From Lagierella massiliensis (GTDB taxonomy: Bacteria > Bacillota > Clostridia > Tissierellales > Peptoniphilaceae): DNA of 64,000 nt. Where the stretch lies: the NCBI RefSeq assembly GCF_001407835.1, contig NZ_CYUO01000004.1:14739-78738 (forward strand), in the 5' to 3' direction. The notes beneath the pieces were generated by a model. The model saw only the letters and a program-made list of their open reading frames with translations, ran no database searches and had not been told where the DNA came from. Positions 16,324 to 24,979 of the stretch are shown one piece after another. The position numbers and the translations under genes were made by a program. The first letter of the stretch is position 1. Every line of letters begins with the position of its first letter.

Positions 16324-17229
16324 ATGAAAATTACTGACTTACTAACTAAAGACAGTATTTTGATTGGTCAAAGTTTTGAAAATAAAACTGAGGCCATTGA
16401 TACTGCAATTGATTTGATGAAAAATCTAAACAATTTATCAGATGTGGAAGAATTTAAGAAACAAGTTTTTATTAGAGAGGATTTGTTCTCTACTGGAGTT
16501 GGTAAAGGAGTTGCCATTCCCCATGGAAAGTCAAATTCTGTCACAAAACCTGGTCTTGCTGCAATCACAATCCCAAACGGATTGGAATTTGATTCTCTAA
16601 ATGGAGAACCTGTTAAGTTAATCTTTTTAATTGCAGATCCTGAACATGACACAAATATACATCTTCAAATTCTTGCAAGACTTTCTACAATGCTTATGGA
16701 TCAAAGTTTTATTGATGAACTTGTAGAAGCAAAGGACAAGGATGAATTTTTAGAAATAATAAATAGAACTGAAAAAGAAAAATTCAAAGACGAAGGCTTT
16801 TCCGAAGAAAAAAATAAAGAAATTTCTGGAGCAAAAAATGTAGTTGCAGTTACAGGCTGCCCTACTGGTATTGTACACACTTATATGGCTGCTGATGCTT
16901 TAGAAAAAAAGGCTAAAGAGCTTGGATATAATATTAAGGTTGAAACAAGAGGCTCTGCAGGTGCAAGAAATGAACTTACAAAAGAAGATATTGAAAAAGC
17001 ATTTGGTGTAATCGTTGCATCTGACACTAAAATTCCTATGGAGAGATTCAAAGGTAAAAGACTTGTTGTGTGTAAAGTAACTGATGGAATTTCAAATCCA
17101 ACTCGCCTTCTTGAAAAAGCTCTTTCCGAAGACACTTCCGTTTTTGATGGAAATGTTCCAAATGAAGATGAAAACGAAAAAAGTGGCAACTGGATATATA
17201 GACATCTTAAAGAAATTTTGAAAAAATAG
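16324..17229 (+). CDS. Soluble PTS fructose IIA-IIB protein lacking IIC
   Basis: A 301-residue protein with an N-terminal EIIA-Fru domain (1-145; active His67 in GVAIPHGKS) and an EIIB-Fru domain (about 172-270; active Cys179 in VAVTGCPTGIVHTY). It ends right after the linker helix that in the neighbouring fruA leads into the membrane IIC domain (GNWIYRHLKEILKK, then stop). Both phosphorylation sites are intact. It is a close paralogue of the first 300 residues of fruA. It may relay phosphate to the IIC of fruA, or be a duplication product that lost IIC. The ATG at 16324 is chosen because GGAGG lies 7 bases upstream. The ATG at 16318 is too close to it. Confidence 0.88.
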   Translation: MKITDLLTKDSILIGQSFENKTEAIDTAIDLMKNLNNLSDVEEFKKQVFIREDLFSTGVGKGVAIPHGKSNSVTKPGLAAITIPNGLEFDSLNGEPVKLIFLIADPEHDTNIHLQILARLSTMLMDQSFIDELVEAKDKDEFLEIINRTEKEKFKDEGFSEEKNKEISGAKNVVAVTGCPTGIVHTYMAADALEKKAKELGYNIKVETRGSAGARNELTKEDIEKAFGVIVASDTKIPMERFKGKRLVVCKVTDGISNPTRLLEKALSEDTSVFDGNVPNEDENEKSGNWIYRHLKEILKK

Positions 17230-17264
17230 ACGTATTTTCTATTATTTAAATTAATTACTAAAGG

Positions 17265-17297
17265 AATAGCACTATCTTGGATTTGGATAGTGCTATT
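17265..17297 (+). terminator. Strong hairpin between the IIAB gene and fruA
   Basis: AATAGCACTATC (17265-17276) and GATAGTGCTATT (17286-17297) form a perfect 12-base stem. Only TATATAAAA follows, so termination may be partial. A role in adjusting the ratio of the upstream genes to fruA is plausible. Confidence 0.55.
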
Positions 17298-17362
17298 TAT
17301 ATAAAAGGTTGTTTGAAAACCTTATCATCTTGTCGCATGATAATATTAAACGGAGGAAGGAT

Positions 17363-19270
17363 ATGAAAATTACCGACTTACTTACAAAAGATAGCATTTC
17401 AATCGGGATAAGTCTACAAAATAAGAGTGATGCGATTGATACTGCAGTTAGTCTTATGGATAATTTAAACAATTTAAAAGACTTAGAAGTGTTTAAACGA
17501 CAAGTTTATCTAAGAGAGGAAAAAGGCTCTACAGGAGTTGGAGAAGGGGTTGCCATCCCCCATGGTAAGTCAAGTGTTGTCACTAAGCCAGGGCTTGCAG
17601 CAATGACAATACCTGATGGTGTAGAGTTTGAATCCTTAGATGGAAATCCTGTAAATTTATTATTTTTAATTGCAGCACCGGACAATGATTCAAATGTTCA
17701 CCTTGAAATTCTTGCTACACTTTCCAAATTGCTTATGGATGATAAATTTATAAAATCTCTTGTAGAAGCGAAGAGTAAGGAAGAATTTTTAGAAATAATC
17801 GACAATGCTGAAAGGAAAAAGTTTGAAGAAGAGGCTCCTGTAGTAACTAAAGAAGTTTCAAATGAAACTAAAAATATTGTTGCAGTTACAGGCTGCCCTA
17901 CTGGTATTGCCCACACCTACATGGCGGCAGAAGCTCTTGAAAAAAAGGCGAAGGAACTGGGATATAATATAAAAGTTGAAACAAGGGGATCTGGTGGTGC
18001 CAAAAATATTTTAACTGACGAAGATATTGCAAAGGCAGATGGTGTAATAATTGCATCTGATACCAATGTTCCAATGGATAGATTTGCTGGTAAAAAAGTT
18101 ATTGAAACTCAAGTTTCCGACGGAATTTCAAAACCAGATGTTTTAATTGAAAGGGTGCTTTCAGAAAATGCACCAATCTACAAGGCAAAAGGTGGAAATT
18201 CTGTAAAGGAAAACAAAGTTGAAAATGAAAGTGCAGGACATAGAGTATATAAACATTTGATGAATGGTGTGTCACATATGCTTCCATTTGTAGTTGGAGG
18301 AGGAATACTGATTGCCCTTGCATTCTTGGTTGACAGTTTATCTGTAGACCTTGGTTCACTTACAGTAGAACAAAGATCAAATCTTGGTACAATAACTGAA
18401 ACTGCAAAGACACTTAAAACCATCGGTGGTCTTTCATTTTCATTTATGCTACCGGTACTTGCAGGTTTTATAGCTATGAGTATTGCGGATAGACCAGGTC
18501 TTGTGGCAGGTTTTATCGGTGGAGCCATAGCAGCTTCTGGAACTTCTGGATTCTTAGGAGCCTTAGCCGCAGGTTTTCTTGCAGGTTATATTGTAAAGGG
18601 TTTAATGAAGATAACAAATCCACTTCCTAAGAACTTAGACGGAATAAGAACAATTTTAATATACCCTGTGTTTGGTGTTTTATTTACAGGTCTTGTAATG
18701 ACACTTGCCATCGAGCCTGTGGTTGGGAAGATAAATGTAGGACTAAACTCATGGTTAGCTGGACTTCAAGGAACAAGTAGCCTTGTACTTGGATTTATAG
18801 TTGCAGCTATGATGGCTGTAGATATGGGTGGACCTTTCAACAAGGCCTCCTATGTATTTGGTACTGCATCCATCGCTGCAGGTAACTACAATATTATGGC
18901 GGCGGTTATGATTGGTGGAATGGTACCTCCAATTGCAATAGCCCTTGCATCACTAATCTTTAAAAATAAATTTACAGAAGCACAAAGAAAGTCTGCGCCT
19001 GCAAATATAATAATGGGCCTTTCATTTATAACTGAAGGTGCAATTCCATTTGCAGCACAAGATCCTGCAAGGGTACTTCCTTCATGTATAATTGGATCTG
19101 GAGTTGCAGGAGCATTGTCCATGTTATTCAACTGTACTCTAATGGCTCCACATGGTGGAATATTTGTAGTTCCTGTAATTGGAAACCCTCTTATGTATCT
19201 ACTTGCACTTGCAGTTGGTACTGCAATTTCCACAGTACTACTGGGAGTTTTAAAGAAAAATATTAAATAG
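17363..19270 (+). CDS. fruA: PTS fructose transporter subunit IIABC
   Basis: A 635-residue complete fructose permease with EIIA (His67 in GVAIPHGKS), EIIB (Cys178 in VAVTGCPTGIAHTY) and a C-terminal EIIC membrane domain from about residue 300 (HMLPFVVGGGILIALAF, then eight or more hydrophobic segments). It imports fructose as fructose-1-phosphate, the substrate of FruK. I use the ATG at 17363, with GGAGGAAGG just before it. A frame extension upstream to 17309 lies outside the domain and lacks an RBS. Confidence 0.95.
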   Translation: MKITDLLTKDSISIGISLQNKSDAIDTAVSLMDNLNNLKDLEVFKRQVYLREEKGSTGVGEGVAIPHGKSSVVTKPGLAAMTIPDGVEFESLDGNPVNLLFLIAAPDNDSNVHLEILATLSKLLMDDKFIKSLVEAKSKEEFLEIIDNAERKKFEEEAPVVTKEVSNETKNIVAVTGCPTGIAHTYMAAEALEKKAKELGYNIKVETRGSGGAKNILTDEDIAKADGVIIASDTNVPMDRFAGKKVIETQVSDGISKPDVLIERVLSENAPIYKAKGGNSVKENKVENESAGHRVYKHLMNGVSHMLPFVVGGGILIALAFLVDSLSVDLGSLTVEQRSNLGTITETAKTLKTIGGLSFSFMLPVLAGFIAMSIADRPGLVAGFIGGAIAASGTSGFLGALAAGFLAGYIVKGLMKITNPLPKNLDGIRTILIYPVFGVLFTGLVMTLAIEPVVGKINVGLNSWLAGLQGTSSLVLGFIVAAMMAVDMGGPFNKASYVFGTASIAAGNYNIMAAVMIGGMVPPIAIALASLIFKNKFTEAQRKSAPANIIMGLSFITEGAIPFAAQDPARVLPSCIIGSGVAGALSMLFNCTLMAPHGGIFVVPVIGNPLMYLLALAVGTAISTVLLGVLKKNIK

Positions 19271-19274
19271 CAAT

Positions 19275-19312
19275 AAAAAAATGTTGAGGTGTATCATGCC
19301 CCAACATTTTTT
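19275..19312. terminator. Bidirectional terminator between fruA and the ABC permease
   Basis: AAAAAAATGTTGAGG (19275-19289) pairs with CCCCAACATTTTTT (19299-19312) with one mismatch. A and T tracts on both sides suit convergent transcripts. Confidence 0.85.
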
Positions 19313-20906
19313 ATTCTTCTGTAATAAACTCCATGTTCCTGTAGAGTTTTCCATTTATAAAAAGTAAGATTATTGAAATCAATATGGCAATTACAGTTGT
19401 AAAATAAAATCCTATATCTTCAATATTTGAAAATACTTCTACCGCAGTTCCTATTCCTAAGCTGATTCCTGAAAGGATTATTCCAATTATTACAAAGGCA
19501 AACATTCCAAAAGTTCTTCCAAGACGAGATTCTAAGATTTTAATTATTCCCTTACCTAAATAATTGAAGATAAGTGAGATTGAATTAAACATTAGCACTG
19601 TTCCAAGTATTCTTACCACACCCTGTCCAGTTATTATAAAAAATGGAAGGAATAAACAAATTGAAACCACCAATGTTTTTATATTTCCTAAAAGACCTGA
19701 GTAAAAAACTTTTTTACCCATGGTATCTGGAATTAGATAAAATGAATAGTGGTTATATTCACCATCCACGGATAAAAATCTAAATGATATTAGGTTTATA
19801 TATATTGAGATAGCTCCTAATACTGCAGAAAAGCCTCCGTCAAATTTTTCGTCACCAAAGATAAATACAAAAAATAACGAAGCTATAACCGCAAAACCTG
19901 GAAGTTTTATTTTATCCAATAGAGGAAGTTTTTTATATTCATTTACTTGCTTTTCAAAAATTGCCTTTGCGTAGTTTCCCTTAATGGTAAACTTAGCATT
20001 TTCTATAACCTTTTGTTTCTTTCCAACTCTATGGGATTTTCCAGTTTCCTTATTCTTTTTAACTGCAATTCTATAATCTTCTGAAAACTTTATTGCATCT
20101 TCATAGTACTCTCCAGTGGAGGTACATTTTTTTGCCAAAATTACCAAGATGATTGTAGTTACAAAACTTAAAATTGTAGAAACAAGCCTTGGTAAAGTGT
20201 ATCCTTTTATAATTAATGAAACAACTCCTATTTCAAAACCATATATTGGTACAAACATAAGTGGGTCTGAGTTTAACATTTTTAAAATTCTTCCACTTAC
20301 TGGCCCCGTTCCTCTAACCACAGTCTCTATCATATAAACTGCAACTGCTATTAACAGTCCATAGGCGACATAGCGAATGATACTTTTATGTTTTTCAGTT
20401 AAGTCCTCTGAAGCATATATAATCACTGCTATTGCAAAGTCTGAAGCAAGTGACACCGTAAGTTGTATCACAAATATTAAAAGCACCTGCCACAGTTTCA
20501 AATGAAACACGAAGTAGCCTCCAACTGCCATGGCAAGTTGTAATATTAGTCCATAAAAGGCATTTAGTGTAAAGCCCTTTAAAAGAATTTGTTTTGGTGT
20601 AAAAGGAGCTATAAAGTCAAAGTTTACATTCTCCTGTTTAAAAATTATTCCCCTTCTCTTTAAATAACTTAATGTTCCAGGGATTCCAAAGTAAATCATA
20701 AGAACTGCAAAAACTGCAACATAACCTTCCGGTGAGTCAAAGTTTATATTTTTAAAATTTTGCTGCAAAATAAATGGAAGATTTATAAAATAAAGTAGTA
20801 TAAGAAGTTTCCCAATTACCTTTAGAGGTTTATATCTAAGCTGCTTTACTCTGTTTATTAAATTTCTCTTAATATAGTAGACACTTGAACTATACATCTT
20901 CATCAC
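19311..20906 (-). CDS. Putative ABC exporter membrane subunit
   Basis: A 531-residue protein with about twelve hydrophobic segments grouped in two halves, plus a basic cytoplasmic loop near residues 275-330. It resembles the large putative ABC-exporter permeases that pair with a single ATPase. Its start overlaps the upstream ATPase gene by 17 bases, so the two are coupled. The substrate is not predictable from sequence. Confidence 0.78.
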   Translation of the reverse strand: MMKMYSSSVYYIKRNLINRVKQLRYKPLKVIGKLLILLYFINLPFILQQNFKNINFDSPEGYVAVFAVLMIYFGIPGTLSYLKRRGIIFKQENVNFDFIAPFTPKQILLKGFTLNAFYGLILQLAMAVGGYFVFHLKLWQVLLIFVIQLTVSLASDFAIAVIIYASEDLTEKHKSIIRYVAYGLLIAVAVYMIETVVRGTGPVSGRILKMLNSDPLMFVPIYGFEIGVVSLIIKGYTLPRLVSTILSFVTTIILVILAKKCTSTGEYYEDAIKFSEDYRIAVKKNKETGKSHRVGKKQKVIENAKFTIKGNYAKAIFEKQVNEYKKLPLLDKIKLPGFAVIASLFFVFIFGDEKFDGGFSAVLGAISIYINLISFRFLSVDGEYNHYSFYLIPDTMGKKVFYSGLLGNIKTLVVSICLFLPFFIITGQGVVRILGTVLMFNSISLIFNYLGKGIIKILESRLGRTFGMFAFVIIGIILSGISLGIGTAVEVFSNIEDIGFYFTTVIAILISIILLFINGKLYRNMEFITEE

Positions 20907-21588
20907 CGGTTACTTTGAAGAAGATTTCTTCCAAGTTCTTTCCTTCTGCCATGTCCTTATCAAATTGTCCCATTACTTTGCCATTTTTAAGTATAACTAT
21001 GGTATCCCAAAGTCCCTCTACCATTTCAAGCATATGGGTTGATATAAGTATGGTTGTACCTCTGTCCTTAAGCTCTAAAATCATCTTCTTAAGCTCTCTA
21101 ATTGCCTTTGGATCAAGACCAATCATCGGCTCATCAAGCATAAGTACCTTTGGCTCTATGATAATAGCGCAGCAGATTGAAACTTTCTGCATCATCCCCT
21201 TTGAAAGCTCATCTCCAAGTTTGTTTTCCTTGTCCTTAAGTTCAAAGGTGTTTAATAAATACTCTATTTTTTCTTCATCAATTGGAAGCCCATATGCCTT
21301 TAAAGTGTATATTATATGTTCTCTAACGGTTAAAAGGGGAAACATTGTAGGAATTTCTGGAACATATCCAAAGATTTTTTTCGCTTCTATGCTCCTGTTT
21401 TCAAAACCCTGTATACTTATTTCTCCAGTGTATCTTAAAAGCCCAGCGATAGATTTTATGGTAGTAGATTTTCCTGAACCATTTGGTCCCATAATAACAC
21501 CAATCTCCCCATCGGGTATAAAGAAAGATACATCATCAATGGCTTTAACTTTATTATATTGTTTAGTGAGTCTCTTTACGTCTAACAT
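20890..21588 (-). CDS. ABC transporter ATP-binding protein
   Basis: A 232-residue ATPase with Walker A GPNGSGKST (about 35-43), the Q-loop region, an unusual signature LSKGMMQKV in place of LSGGQ, Walker B VLMLDEPMIGLD and the switch His (STHMLE). The LSKGM-type signature is common in ABC-2-type and export ATPases. It energises the permease that follows it. RBS AAGGAGG precedes the ATG. Confidence 0.93.
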   Translation of the reverse strand: MLDVKRLTKQYNKVKAIDDVSFFIPDGEIGVIMGPNGSGKSTTIKSIAGLLRYTGEISIQGFENRSIEAKKIFGYVPEIPTMFPLLTVREHIIYTLKAYGLPIDEEKIEYLLNTFELKDKENKLGDELSKGMMQKVSICCAIIIEPKVLMLDEPMIGLDPKAIRELKKMILELKDRGTTILISTHMLEMVEGLWDTIVILKNGKVMGQFDKDMAEGKNLEEIFFKVTGDEDV

Positions 21589-21636
21589 AACTACCTCCTT
21601 AGTACAGTATAGCAGAGTAGTATTAAAAGGTAAAGA

Positions 21637-22455
21637 TTATTTTTCATATTTTAATTCAACCAATACTAACTCAGGCTTGTTAAAAATTCTTATAGGAACT
21701 ACTGAAGTTCCTATTCCAGAAGAGACTATCATCATACTATCTTTCTTTTTGAACGCACCCTTGTCATATGCTGGTAACACCCCTTGATTTGGAACAAAAA
21801 GTGCACCAAGAAATGGAATACGAACCTGTCCACCATGGGTATGTCCAGTGAAGATAATGTCGTAGCCTGCATTTACATACTCATCAAATATCTCTGGTCT
21901 ATGAGATAAAAGGATATTTAAGTGTCCATCCAATTTCTTCTCTTTTAATACATCTCTAATAGTCCATATTGTCGTTATACTTGGATCATCCACGCCGACA
22001 ATATTTATAAAAGAGTCACCCTTTCTAAGAAGAAACGATTCCTGTCTAAGAACTGTAACTCCAAGCTTTTTACAGTCATCAAGAAACTTTTCTATTCCCT
22101 TTACTCTACCCTCATGGTTTCCTAAAACATAATAAATTTTAGTAACTGGTATGAGTTCTTCTATTATATGAAGAGCATATTTAAAATCGGGCTTTCTTGA
22201 GTCAACAAAGTCTCCAGTTAAAAAAACTACATCTGGTCTTTCTGTTATAACCGTTTTTACAAAAAATTCTTTTCTGTGAAATTTCTTATTGTGAAAATCA
22301 CTTATCTGAATTATTCTAAAGCCATCAAACTCCTCTGGAACCTTTGGGCTCTTGAACACCTTCTTATTTATGACTATATTAAAAAAGTTGTATACATTGT
22401 ATATAACAAATACAAGTAAAAGTATTGCCAAAAGCAATTTAAATCTTCTTAACAT
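21637..22455 (-). CDS. Membrane-anchored metallophosphoesterase (YkuE-like)
   Basis: A 272-residue protein with one N-terminal membrane anchor (about 4-27) and a calcineurin-type phosphoesterase domain. The metal ligands are visible as SDFHNKKF, FLTGDFVDS, VLGNHEGR, LLSHRPE and FTGHTHGGQ. The family includes UDP-diacylglucosamine and other phosphoesterases, and the substrate here is unknown. The ATG at 22455 follows GAGGGA and overlaps the end of ogt by 17 bases. Confidence 0.88.
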   Translation of the reverse strand: MLRRFKLLLAILLLVFVIYNVYNFFNIVINKKVFKSPKVPEEFDGFRIIQISDFHNKKFHRKEFFVKTVITERPDVVFLTGDFVDSRKPDFKYALHIIEELIPVTKIYYVLGNHEGRVKGIEKFLDDCKKLGVTVLRQESFLLRKGDSFINIVGVDDPSITTIWTIRDVLKEKKLDGHLNILLSHRPEIFDEYVNAGYDIIFTGHTHGGQVRIPFLGALFVPNQGVLPAYDKGAFKKKDSMMIVSSGIGTSVVPIRIFNKPELVLVELKYEK

Positions 22456-22906
22456 AATTTTCCCTCTCAAGATTTAATAAAAAATTTTTATTATCCAATC
22501 CTATTTTAAAACCTCCAACCTCTCCACTCTTTTTTATAACCCTATGACATGGAATTAGAATTAGTATTGGATTTTTATTAAGCGCATTTCCCACAGCCCT
22601 TGCTCGAGAAATACTTCCTATACCTTTTGCTACTTCACTATAACTTACTCTGTTTCCATAGGAAATTTTTCTTACATATTCATAGACTTCCTTTTGAAAT
22701 TTGGTTCCTCTTAACTTTATTGGAATGTCAAAATCGGTTCTCTTATGATTAAAATATTCTTCAATTTCAGCGATGGTTTTTGATATGACATCTGTTTTTC
22801 TTCTTTCACCGATTGGTTTTTCAAAAGAAATATCTATTACAAAACCATCTTCTTCTCCAATATATAGTGTTCCAATTGGACTTACAAATTCAAAAAAGTT
22901 TTTCAC
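22439..22906 (-). CDS. ogt: Methylated-DNA-[protein]-cysteine S-methyltransferase
   Basis: A 155-residue suicide repair protein that removes O6-alkyl groups from guanine. The active-site motif IPCHRVI is near residue 119. Before it are the helix-turn-helix region VSYSEVAKGIG and the arginine-finger segment SRARAVGNALNKNP. Translation starts at GTG 22906, which overlaps the stop of the upstream gene, so translational coupling is likely. Confidence 0.93.
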   Translation of the reverse strand: MKNFFEFVSPIGTLYIGEEDGFVIDISFEKPIGERRKTDVISKTIAEIEEYFNHKRTDFDIPIKLRGTKFQKEVYEYVRKISYGNRVSYSEVAKGIGSISRARAVGNALNKNPILILIPCHRVIKKSGEVGGFKIGLDNKNFLLNLERENYVKKI

Positions 22907-23529
22907 CCTCTAAGTCCTTCTACCCTGTTTACACTGATGGCAAAAGTTACTACCTTTTTATTTTCATCTGTGTTCATATCTTCATTAATTGCATCTACAA
23001 TCTCATCTGTCGTTGCACATGGGCTGATGATTAACACTACTTCTTTTTCAGGTTCAACCACAAGTTCTAAAATAGGATTTCTCTTTTCATATCCCGAACC
23101 TTTTGCATTAAGTACAGTTGCACCAATACTTCCTGCCCTTTCAGATGCCAAGATAACATTGTCACTATATCCATGGTCAACTATTGCAAATATTGCATCG
23201 TAAAGAAAACCTTCTTCTCTTCTGTCTGTATTCATATCTTCTTCCTCAAATTTTTCTATATCAATATCGAAGGCAATTCCTCGTAAATCCTTACCAAGAC
23301 CCATATCATTAATTAAAAAATCATACATAGCCTCTAAATTATCTTTTGAAACTATAAAAGACATAATATCTTTTTTAATATCGTAAAGCTTTAGCAGGTA
23401 ATGTAGTCCACCAGAAGATGTTCCAGTGCCTTCAAGTAAAAATACATCTTTATATAAACTGTGATCAACACTTTCCAATATCTTCTTGCCATACTTGCTG
23501 CCCACGATGACTGTAAGAATTTTATACAT
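22903..23529 (-). CDS. Tandem PII-like signalling protein
   Basis: A 208-residue protein that looks like two PII-type (ferredoxin-like) domains in a row. The first half (1-95) ends in a MYDFLINDMGLGK segment. The second half (about 108-208) has IVDHGYSDNVILASERAGSIGATVLNAKGSG, close to the GATV(L/I)-ARG-G strand-loop of PII proteins. The C-terminal EKEVVLIIS...VNRVEGL matches the last PII strands. PII proteins sense metabolites and control partners. No transporter or glutamine synthetase gene is adjacent to name a target. It is first in a run with ogt and the phosphoesterase. Confidence 0.7.
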   Translation of the reverse strand: MYKILTVIVGSKYGKKILESVDHSLYKDVFLLEGTGTSSGGLHYLLKLYDIKKDIMSFIVSKDNLEAMYDFLINDMGLGKDLRGIAFDIDIEKFEEEDMNTDRREEGFLYDAIFAIVDHGYSDNVILASERAGSIGATVLNAKGSGYEKRNPILELVVEPEKEVVLIISPCATTDEIVDAINEDMNTDENKKVVTFAISVNRVEGLRG

Positions 23530-23624
23530 AGCTCCTCCTTAACTAATATTTCTTAACTACATTGTAACAACAAAGGGCAATATTTTCCATATATTATTAA
23601 GTGGTTTTTTATCTTATTGGTAAT

Positions 23625-23655
23625 TTGACTAAATTTCTACATAATGTTACATTAT
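23625..23655 (+). promoter_or_regulatory. Promoter with overlapping palindrome upstream of the glycosyltransferase
   Basis: TTGACT (23625-23630), a 17-base spacer, and TACATT (23648-23653). A perfect 15-base palindrome ATAATGT-T-ACATTAT (23641-23655) covers the -10 element, as a repressor operator would. The cognate regulator is not evident. Confidence 0.6.
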
Positions 23656-23699
23656 AGAGGATTGAAGAGATTATAAAAATACTTTTTACAGGAGAAAAA

Positions 23700-24932
23700 A
23701 TGAAAATACTTCATATAATTGCCCAACTTCCTGCAAAAACTGGAAGTGGAGTTTACTTTTCAAATTTGATAAGAGAGTTTAAAAAACATGGAGAAAACTA
23801 TGCCATATATGGATTTGATGAAAGCATAGGCTACCCATTTACAGAACTTCCAAAAGAAAATTGCTATCCAATACATTTTAAAAGCGATAAACTAAACTTT
23901 CCAATAGTTGGTATGTCCGATGTCATGCCCTATGATAGTACAAGGTATAAAGATATGACAACTGAAATGGTAGAGGATTGGAAATTTGCTTTTAAAGAAC
24001 AAATACTAAAGGCATTTGATGAAATCAATCCAGATATAATCGTGTGTCACCACCTTTGGATGTTGACTTCATTTGTTCTTGATTTACTTTCAGATAAAGG
24101 CAAACAAATCGTTGGGATATGCCATGGAACAGACATTAGACAATGCGTTCAAAATAGTATTATGAAGGAAAAATATGTGCACAATTTAAATAGACTTGAC
24201 CTTGTATTTGCCCTGTCTAAAAAACAAATAGACGAAATTACACAAACTTATGATATTGATAAAAATAAAATATATTACACTGGTGGAGGATACAATCAAG
24301 AACTTTTTTATCGTGACGATGAATATAAATATGAAGAACACAACAGCTTTATAAATGTGGTATTCGCTGGAAAGATAGACAACTCAAAGGGCGTCTACCA
24401 GATGATAGATGCATTTAAATCCCTTAACTATAACTCTGATGTAATATTGAATGTTATCGGCACGCCGGTTGGGGAAAATATAAAAAAAATCCATAGCGCC
24501 ATTGAAGGAACAAAAAATATTAAACTATTCAACGCCAAAAACCAACGTTCCCTTGCAGATATGTTTAGATATTCAGATATCTTCATCCTTCCGTCTTACT
24601 ATGAAGGCCTCGGTTTAGTTGCTATTGAAGCCCTTGCATCTGGATGCTTTATAGTCGCATCAGAACTAAAACCTCTTATAGAAGTACTTGGAGAAAAAGT
24701 AAATAACTCCATTGCAATAGAATATTGTCCACTTCCAAAATTAAAAAATTTGGACACACCTGTTGAAGACGAGATACCAACCTATGTAAATAACTTGGCA
24801 AAATGTATAGATACACAAGTTAAAAGAGTAAAACTTGGAAAAAGAATCCCAAAGGAAGTCTTTGATGAAGTTAAAGTTAATTCATGGGAAAATATAGCAA
24901 ATAGAATGTTCGAAATAATAAATCAAATCTAA
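23700..24932 (+). CDS. Glycosyltransferase, GT-B fold, family 4-like
   Basis: A 410-residue cytoplasmic glycosyltransferase. It starts MKILHIIAQLPAKTGSGVYF (glycine-rich acceptor loop), has CHHLWMLTSFVL and GICHGTDIRQ in the N-terminal domain, and VVFAGKIDNSKGVYQMIDAF plus FILPSYYEGLGLVAIEALASG in the donor-binding domain. The EX7E motif of family 4 is E-GLGLVAI-E. Donor and acceptor are unknown. Cell-wall glycan or glycolipid synthesis is typical. RBS AGGAG precedes the ATG, and the hydrolase gene follows after 47 bases. Confidence 0.87.
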   Translation: MKILHIIAQLPAKTGSGVYFSNLIREFKKHGENYAIYGFDESIGYPFTELPKENCYPIHFKSDKLNFPIVGMSDVMPYDSTRYKDMTTEMVEDWKFAFKEQILKAFDEINPDIIVCHHLWMLTSFVLDLLSDKGKQIVGICHGTDIRQCVQNSIMKEKYVHNLNRLDLVFALSKKQIDEITQTYDIDKNKIYYTGGGYNQELFYRDDEYKYEEHNSFINVVFAGKIDNSKGVYQMIDAFKSLNYNSDVILNVIGTPVGENIKKIHSAIEGTKNIKLFNAKNQRSLADMFRYSDIFILPSYYEGLGLVAIEALASGCFIVASELKPLIEVLGEKVNNSIAIEYCPLPKLKNLDTPVEDEIPTYVNNLAKCIDTQVKRVKLGKRIPKEVFDEVKVNSWENIANRMFEIINQI

Positions 24933-24979
24933 AATTATCTTAGAGAATTGAACAATTATGCAAACTCGGGAGGTGGATT

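Noticed and set aside
20885-21787. 300-codon open frame on the plus strand
   Set aside because: It covers the ABC ATPase and part of the phosphoesterase on the other strand, both of which carry full motifs.
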